A stretch of 64,000 nucleotides of DNA from Galaxea fascicularis (Eukaryota; Cnidaria; Anthozoa; Scleractinia; Euphylliidae): the NCBI GenBank assembly GCA_948470475.1, contig OX419345.1, positions 18,662,739-18,726,738 on the forward strand, in the 5' to 3' direction. The notes beneath the pieces are model-generated. The model did no database searches. It saw nothing but the letters and a program-made list of their open reading frames with translations, and was not told the DNA's origin. Both the position numbers and the translations under genes were made by a program. The stretch's first letter is position 1. The number at the start of each line of letters is the position of its first letter. Below, in pieces: positions 56,755 to 64,000 of the stretch.

Positions 56755-58083
56755 CTGTTTACTAAGCAAATACAGCCCATGCATGTGAGGTCTTGCTAGT
56801 CTTGCTAGTCAATGGTTAGGGCATCCAAGATACCTATGCTTTAATTTCTTCCTTGAAAAAGTCGTATTATAGCCCCATGTATTATCAGTCTTCTTATCCG
56901 TCGATTTATCCTTCTTAATATCCCAATTCTGCCCCCATCTTCGTATCCCTATTCGTCATATGGCAACTCATGTCCCGCGGGATATCCCTATCAGTTGGGT
57001 CAAAGTAATTGCATAGGCCTCACCGCAGCTGGAACAACCCCATGCAAGCAACCGAAACGAGACGTTTATAATTAAAGGAAATGGCAAAAATGTTTGCCGG
57101 TTTTTGGGACTAGTTTTTTAGGGACTAGTCTTGATCGAATTTTCATTATGAAATGCATCTGGATTTCAGTATATTGATTTAAATGGTTGTTTGATTGATT
57201 GATTAATTGATTGATTCGTAGATTTGGTAGATAAAAAAATGAAAACAAACGAATGACCAGATTAGGGGCTAAATTTGAAACAGAAGAAAACATTGCCTTA
57301 ATTTAATCGCATGGTACTGACTAATTGTAACAAATGTATTGAATGAGCTTGTACTGCTGCTTAATTATACGGAAACCTTAATCCAAGGCTAGGGTTGCAT
57401 TTCGTCGAACTTGCATACCTTATATACTCATTTTGTCACATGACGTAGCCTTCAAAGAAGGTGTAGGTCGCTGGAGCGACAATTCGGTTCGCGTTATGGA
57501 AATATTGGAGCGATAGATGAACTCCTTATAGACCCACATTGCAACTCGCCCGTGTGAACGAACTGACGAGGCAGCCCTTGATTCAAATCATGTTGTCGTA
57601 CAAAACGGAGGACAGCGCCTTGGTGCAAAAGTGGGCACAGCCAGGTTCACTACCATTATAGTCATCATTATCATTATCGTTATGGTTACCCCAGTTGTTA
57701 TTGTTATCACTGCTATTATCAGGCCAGCAAGCTCTACACTCTTTTCCCCCTCTTTCAAACTTGCATACTTTAAGAACATAAAAGTGGGGCAGTACTATAC
57801 ATCACTACCAGGATACAGAGGGTTTCTTAAAGGTTCTATTTCACTAATTTGAAAACATAGTTGTTTTGACTTCGTTTCACTCTGAAGCAGACGTCCTAAA
57901 CAGTAAGAAACAGTAAATCATAAAGCAATATAGTTTATTTCCTAGAACAACTAAATGATACATTCTTACCAAAATAATGCTATAATTATTACACTCAAGT
58001 TGTCAACTTTAAAGAAAAGAAAATCATAACATGTACTGTAGCGACGTTAAGTTAAGTAAATTTTTCAAGTCCGTGTCAGCTGA
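56755..58083 (+). repeat. Duplicated block, copy B
   Basis: Matches 16905-17420 followed directly by 18590-19609. It lacks the 1.15-kb stretch of copy A and most of its TTA microsatellite. Confidence 0.8.
56862..57074 (+). pseudogene. Decayed copy of the Tyr/Ser-rich exon
   Basis: Aligns with 17004-17210. It opens YYSPMYYQSSYPSIYPS as in copy A but then has an in-frame TAA, and indels around the following region shift the frame, so it cannot encode the same peptide. Confidence 0.75.
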
Positions 58084-58084
58084 T

Positions 58085-60090
58085 TCCCTTAACCTCTTCC
58101 CCGCCCAAGTGGAGAACCTTACCAAACCCATTTCATATTGAAACAAAAGAAGTAAATCTAAAAGAATAGCGTGGTTCGATCAGTCTATATAGGGGGCCAA
58201 CAAACATTTTATCGGTTAATTTTTCATATTCAAATCACTGATCTTAGCTACTCCTTTATTTGAAAACAATTTGTCTGTCTCAGCTCAGTACAGCTTCATA
58301 GCTATATTTAGAACACAATTTTGTAAACGATAACCTGGCACAAATCCACGTAAGGGTTACATTTTCTGCTTTAGTCGGTGAAATAGTCGATAAATATCTC
58401 CAGTTTGGCGACTTAACGTCTTCTTAAGACTCCCTTCTCTTACGATCTGATCTTAAGTTATATGATAATTTGTCCATGTTTTTGGGGCACTTCAAAGACC
58501 TCACAAATGAACAGCTTTAAAAACGGACCATTTTCATTCGGATGTGCTAAAAATTGGCCTCATCATTGGCTTAATATCCCGGAAATGATCTTAAATCTTG
58601 ACCAATATTTAACATTAAGCCCTTCAGACATCAACATAAAATCTGTTGCTGCCGACCTCAGAAAAACGTGGCGGCCCGCATTTCAATTTTATGTGTCACT
58701 GCAAACTGCGAATGGGGGTGCGATTGAGGTGTGGCAATTCAGATGAAGACTTAAGTAAGGGATACTTCTTATTGCTGTTTCTTTTCAAAGCTATTCTACT
58801 TTAGCAGTCACGGTCGCTTGATGGTAGCTGTCGCTTATCGCTTGTTGGCTGTCGCTTGATGGTAGATTCTAGGACAGTTAGCAACGACCTATTCGTCCTG
58901 TCAGAAGCTTCAGTGTACACCTTTTCATTACACTAAAACTAAAACGCTCTTCTATTTTTCAGAGTGGTTTATTTACTTAACCCGTGAAACAATTTTTATT
59001 AGACAACATATAATATCGCGTAATAGTCAAATAGGCATAATCAGGAATACGTGTTAGTTGTTCTACACTAACATCTATTTTAATATGGGTGAAGTTCAAG
59101 CCCCCTGAGGACATCAATGATGTAAAACTTATTCTTATATAACTCCTAAGCTACTCCTAGCTATTTTTGAAGCTGCACTCAAGCAAAACTATTTGCGTCA
59201 AAATGCATCATCCCTTAACCTCCTGAAATGAAGATCTGCAAAGAGGCATTGCTTGAATTAATTCTGGTCTTTTCTTTTGCAAAATAGTCAAACGGAAACA
59301 CTGGGAACAGTTGATGTTTACTGTACAGTTCTTTCTTTGCGTGGGGCTAGAAATTTAAGATTTCAGTATGATGTGACCGATTTTCGACACATTATTTTTG
59401 TCTGTGCGAGACCTTGTAGAAGTAGGCCACGTGAAAAAGTGTCATTTTAGTCAAACTCAAATTTGTTTAAATCCAGAATCTTTTCAATACATGCCTTTCT
59501 TAGAATTTTGCTGTGCGAATACCTTCTTTGATAATAATTAAAATATTAGAAACAAAGCCACGAAGCAAAGAAACAAGGATTGCTTCGTTTTGTTAATTAC
59601 CCCCAAGCACCACTGGGCAGATACGCTCTTATTTCTGAGTCGAAACAGTTTATATTCAGATTGACGGCTTGCTGACTTCTACAGCCAAACTGCGTTCAAA
59701 GATTCACTGACCAACAGCACCGGACTGCTGCAATTTTTTTTCATGAGATTTCCTTCCTGAACCTTCTTCATGGGAATACCATGAAAGCTATTCCAATTTG
59801 AAAAGGTCTCAGTTTTAATCTCTCAAGAAACGTCCGGCTTAAATATATACCGCGATCTGATTACTCTTTTGCCTTTTGAAGGTATTCACTCGTCATATCT
59901 GTAGCAAACTGGAGCTAACTGGGACATCCAGTCGTTGTCCTGTAACAAGCAGCTTTAAAGATGCGGTCCCTGACTCTTACCGACTATTGTAGCCAATGTA
60001 GTTATGTGTATGAAACCCCCAAAAAAAGTTATTCCGGGCTCATTTATCTTCTTGTTTTTAATTTTCCATTAAGGTACCTCAGGTAAATTA
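58085..60090. other. Intergenic, no gene supported
   Basis: AT-rich. 58967-59050 resembles 27416-27492 (shared ACTTAACCCGTGA and CGTAATAGTCAAATA). A short direct repeat (gtcgcttgatggtag) occurs twice at 58813-58867. Nothing else recognised. Confidence 0.45.
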
Positions 60091-60093
60091 TTA

Positions 60094-60454
60094 GGGAGTT
60101 TTAGCAACGACGACGGCGACGGCAACGAAAACGTCATTTCAAAATATAACTTCTCGTTTCTGTGACGCTTTCGCAATTATTGAAATTTGTTTAACTTGGA
60201 AAATGCTGACGAACTGTCCAGGAACTAAATTACTATGAACGGTGTTAAAGCAAGAAAAAAGAAAGAAAACTTTGCCGTCATGCGCTCACGTTGTCAAGAA
60301 AACATAAAACTTGGTCATTTCACGTTGTTGTGCAGATGACGGCAAAGAAATGTACAAACTGTAAAACGCACGTGCAAAGCGATTGTTTTTGCTCATTAAA
60401 CCTGTTGTTTTGTGGCGTTCTCGTTGCCGTTGCCGTCCTGGTTGCTAAAACTCC
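60094..60454. mobile_element. MITE with GGAGTTTTAGCAAC ends, copy 2
   Basis: Inverted ends GGGAGTTTTAGCAACGACGA and, as the complement of the right end, AAGGAGTTTTAGCAACCAGG. The centre matches the element at 26176-26504 in inverse orientation. No coding. Confidence 0.8.
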
Positions 60455-61321
60455 TTAATAATAGCATTAAGACGCTGTTTATGCCATACCGACTTCCTCA
60501 ACATCCACATCATGTCTGGTATAACAGGATCGAAATTAATTAACGCTTATCTTGATTATAAAAAAACACAGATGGTGGGCAGTGGTATATGTTCTCAGCC
60601 CATCGTTAATAATCAAGGTTTGTCGGCCCGCAAATAATGTCCGCGAGCCAAAGCCTAGAAAGATCGATCCTTTAAAAAGAAATAACATGCTTATTTAGGT
60701 ATTGTATTGCATTATGTGGTCTAAAGTACGGAAACTATAGTTTACCACTCTTTTATTGATGACGATTGGATATTTATACTGATTTAAATTTTATCACGCT
60801 TTTAGAAAATTCACCTTGGGTGACTTGTTTTATCGTAAGATGGAAGCTGGAAGTGTGGAAACCTAAGCATTATGAATTCATGAGTTTATAGGTAAAGAAT
60901 TCGTTTTCATAGTAATGTTTCTTACCGCAGCAGATCAACGCCTTTGGGACATTTGTATGTGCATTTTTACGAGATGCATGTTTTGATGGATTTCGTTAAC
61001 AACTTCTATCAACGTAGTTTGCTTATATACCTCTTTTATAAAGGCGGCTAAACAAAATACACTTTCGTTCTCATGCTAATGACCCTTACTCAGGGCCTCA
61101 CTAAGAAAATGTTCTAAAATAAGTCTTATTAACATGCATAAAAAATAATAATATATCGGTAGCTATTTATGAAAGTTTATGATTTTCTCAAGTTAAGAGT
61201 TAGAGAAATCTGCTCCCCCTTAATTTTAAAGAAACAAAGCTTTAATTTTCTGGCAAAACTGATGATGATAATCTGGCCACCGGCCAAGGAGGTAGATTGC
61301 AGATATTTCCCTACTGGTTCG

Positions 61322-61368
61322 GCCTGATTCACACTAGTGACATAACGACATAACAACATAATCATAAT

Positions 61369-61400
<32 letters not shown>

Positions 61401-61401
61401 C

Positions 61402-61440
<39 letters not shown>

Positions 61441-61535
61441 TATGTGTTGTTCACACTAGAGACATCAACACGAGGTACTTTTTTCGTTTGCGTGACTTTC
61501 CCGTTATGCCGTTATGTCGCAAGTATGAACCAGGC
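61322..61535. mobile_element. Fold-back MITE built of ACATAAC units
   Basis: Ends GCCTGATTCACACTAGTGAC and, as complement of the right end, GCCTGGTTCATACTTGCGAC, each leading into repeated gacataac units. No coding. Confidence 0.7.
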
Positions 61536-61872
61536 TTAAGCGATTCCGAGACCATGGCTCGCATCACTAGCACTCTGTAGCAGACTCGTGGCCACTAGGG
61601 AATTTTCTAGAAAAAGTCTTAATTAAGTTCCGTCCCTAGTTATCCGCAGCGGATCAATTACTTTCCTTCCTCTCTTAGTTTACTGTCAGCTTCACAGACA
61701 AGCCGCTTTAGACTAGAAGCTACTAGAATTGCATGCACGACAGTCTTAGAAACAGAACGGCTGTTGGTACGTTTTTAACCGAAGTACTTTAGCCAGAATA
61801 AATTAAGTTTGAAGAAAAGATTGAATTTACAGAAATTGAGAGTACTATAATTTCAGTGAGTAGAAAACAGAA

Positions 61873-62093
61873 TTAAACTGAGAAAACAGAAAACGTATCC
61901 AACGTCTGGTTGGTCACAGCAGGCAAGGGATTTCCCTTGTCGTTTTTAAACCTGCCTTGATAACACCAGCAGTGATAAAAATCATTTAGTAAGTTCTCCA
62001 AAGCTAGTGCTGCGTACTTGTAGTTTTTCAACATACAGGTCTTGAGCCAGCGCATGTGCTCAGGTAGTTGGTATATTCTGCAGTTTCACGCAA
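61873..62093 (-). CDS. Possible cysteine-domain exon fragment
   Basis: After an acceptor-like CGTGAAACTGCAG the minus strand is open and reads TCMLKNYKYAALALENLL and HCWCYQG. The spacing C...YKYAALALE...CWC faintly resembles the WSC-like module seen at 6704-6946. No donor or partner exon was found, so this may be chance. Confidence 0.2.
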
Positions 62094-62099
62094 CTCAAA

Positions 62100-63580
62100 A
62101 TGACCTGATCAGGCATCTATTCGCTTAGACTACATTTGTCAATCCACCTTCAATAAATGTTTTAGTTATCACTTACTATCGAAAAGGAATCTTTTTCTAG
62201 AACGTATCAGATAATAGACTAGTATGACATACTGGACCTGATTTTCCAGCTTTGCGAGTCAGTGTCGCTGGGTTAAGTTATGCGCGAAACAACCACCGTA
62301 CAAGGAAAAACGGACCTTACAGTTCATTGAAAATACTGTATCGATGGTTCTTCTTTTTGCAATGGGATTATAACTATAATCACAGGATTAGTAGGAAGAG
62401 AATACGGAAATAGTCCTTCCAGAAACCTTTGAATCCTTGGCAGTTCCTACTGACTGAAACCATTGGGTACTGAAAAGAATGTAATGTCGTTATCAAGGGG
62501 GAAAATCAAATTTTTGGAAAGCACGCTTCTTTTTAGCGGAACAAAAATTTTTAAAGAGCTACCCACCGACATAACAAAAGCCGAAAATATACAGACTTTC
62601 TGCCGCCGCGTTAAAGGGTATTTTACATTGAAATAGTTCTTAGTGGTTTTTTTAATTCGATTTTAACGTAGTCAAGTTAACGAAGTTTCTGATTTTTTAA
62701 AATTTTTTAAATAACTTTATTGTTACCTGATGTTAAATATGCAGGGTCCCCATGGATACTAACTAACTAACCAACTGACTTACTTACTATATCAACATGC
62801 ATCATGTGATGGTTCACGCTTTCTTAGGTTTTGAGTGTCCCGGTGGTGCCTCAGCTTGCCGATAGATTATCTGAAATTGGAGCATAGGCCAGTTTATTAT
62901 AAAAACATAAAAACACTTAATTAAATAGAATGAATACCCCATGGCGCTGTGGTTTAACTATTGTAATCCCAATTCATACATATCTCTTGCGATGGTAAAA
63001 TCCATGCACGATTAACAGTCCTTTATCTCGAATGACGAAACTTAAACGGAATCCAGTTGCTAAATAACAGTAGGATAGAAGTTGACTTACCAAATCATAA
63101 GGGCTTTCACGCCAATTTTCTAAGTTTGAACAGATGTCACTGAATTTTACATATGTTGGAGCGAAGACACTGAGCCCGTGAATCGTGGGAAATAGAACGT
63201 TGAAGCACTTGAGCTGGCTTTGATCTTTACATACATTTTTAACAGTTTACGATAAGTCATTAGCGAGGCAAAAAGATCCGATAGAGTGTCATAAGTCGAC
63301 GATGACAGTGTTTCAACGGCTCCGTTTAAAATAGCAAAGTTTTAAAATAGCAAAGTACGTCGAGGTATAGCTTTCGGGAAATTTTTGAGGAATCTTAATT
63401 TGATACGGTTGCACTGATCTCAATAGACACCGTGCATGCTTTGGCGATGTGTACGGGTAACTATTTGTTAGTCAGTTTCAAGTTTACATTCACAACTGAA
63501 TCGTCTGAGAGAACGTCGGGACGCCGGTTCCGTTCGTTTATCCATGTTCGAGAAATAAGTGATTTCATTCACTTTCGACC
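62100..63580. other. Intergenic, nothing recognised
   Basis: AT-rich DNA without supported exons, RNA genes or transposon ends. Confidence 0.45.
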
Positions 63581-63599
63581 TCAACATCTACATCTACAT

Positions 63600-63945
63600 G
63601 ATCTCTTATGGCTATTATGAGTGTGGCCTTATACACCATAAGCATTTTTGAGATATTACGCCAAGCCGGCCACTTGCTGAATAGAGCAGGTCAGCACTAG
63701 GGGTGGTCACAACCAGGACTCGGTACGTCCCTAGTGGTTCTTTAACGTCCCACAGAATCAGTTGTGAGGAGTTGTGAGACGGGACCTCCGGTTTATCGTC
63801 CTTATCCGAGAAGACTAGAAAGTCTAACCATTTGCAGATGTATTTGCAAAGGAAGCACTTTCTCCTCTGAGTTATTTAAAGACCCTGAGTGTTGGTCCGG
63901 CTAGTCCGGCACTCTACCAACTGAGCCAACCGGTCGGCGGTCAAC
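63600..63945 (-). mobile_element. tRNA-derived SINE
   Basis: On the minus strand the element starts with a tRNA-like head, GGTTGGCTCAGTTGGTAGAG (A-box region), and continues through a body containing GGGACGTTAAAGAACCAC and a tail near CATAAGAGATCATG. The head lacks a complete cloverleaf, so it is not a tRNA gene. Confidence 0.6.
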
Positions 63946-64000
63946 ATACTTTGCATTGTCGATGATAAAAATGAAAAAAATCATCACTGGTGAATGCGAA

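Noticed and set aside
63880..63945. Possible tRNA gene on the minus strand
   Set aside because: Only the A-box half looks like a tRNA; no acceptor pairing or anticodon arm was found, and a SINE body follows.

Overview
The window looks like AT-rich, intron-rich animal nuclear DNA, most probably from an anthozoan cnidarian such as a stony coral. The reasons are: secreted extracellular-matrix genes built from small phase-1 exons (vWA, LamG, MAM and a GCW-type cysteine domain), a very dense load of fold-back and MITE-type DNA transposons, tRNA-derived SINEs, and a Ty3/mag-like LTR retrotransposon. No database could be searched, so the taxon is an inference.

Layout: (1) 128-15565, minus strand: most of a large secreted mosaic gene. 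Its order is signal peptide, vWA (with a degenerate metal site), a short Cys/Tyr exon, a Pro-rich linker, a cysteine domain, an acidic Pro/Thr linker, a second vWA, then LamG, running off the left edge. Every spacer/domain exon from the first vWA onward keeps phase 1-1, so the exons join without a frame break; only the joint next to the signal-peptide exon is unresolved. (2) 15566-28295: mostly intergenic. It holds a Tyr/Ser-rich 3'-exon-like sequence (17004-17210), a two-exon small secreted protein candidate on the minus strand (19956-20320), a possible signal-peptide exon on the plus strand (22257-22490) and several MITEs. (3) 28296-42942, minus strand: a complete-looking 16-exon gene for a secreted protein of about 933 residues made of a signal peptide and five tandem MAM domains. 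Each MAM domain uses three exons with the same phase pattern (1-1, 1-0, 0-1). (4) 44545-55860: a transposon graveyard. It contains a fold-back element with minisatellite arms and an 8-bp target duplication, then a stack of nested insertions crowned by a 4.8-kb Ty3-type retrotransposon with two identical 162-bp LTRs. (5) 56034-64000: one good 3'-terminal exon with a poly(A) signal, a decayed second copy of the 17-19.6 kb block, more MITEs and a SINE; no complete gene is seen.

The two main genes are transcribed leftward and both encode secreted, multi-domain adhesion/matrix proteins. Proteins with these domains occur in the extracellular matrix and skeletal organic matrix of corals, so a matrix or adhesion role is a fair inference, but no partner or substrate can be read from the DNA. 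The transposon layers give a relative chronology: the host DNA transposon came first, smaller DNA elements inserted into it, and the LTR retrotransposon came last or nearly so.
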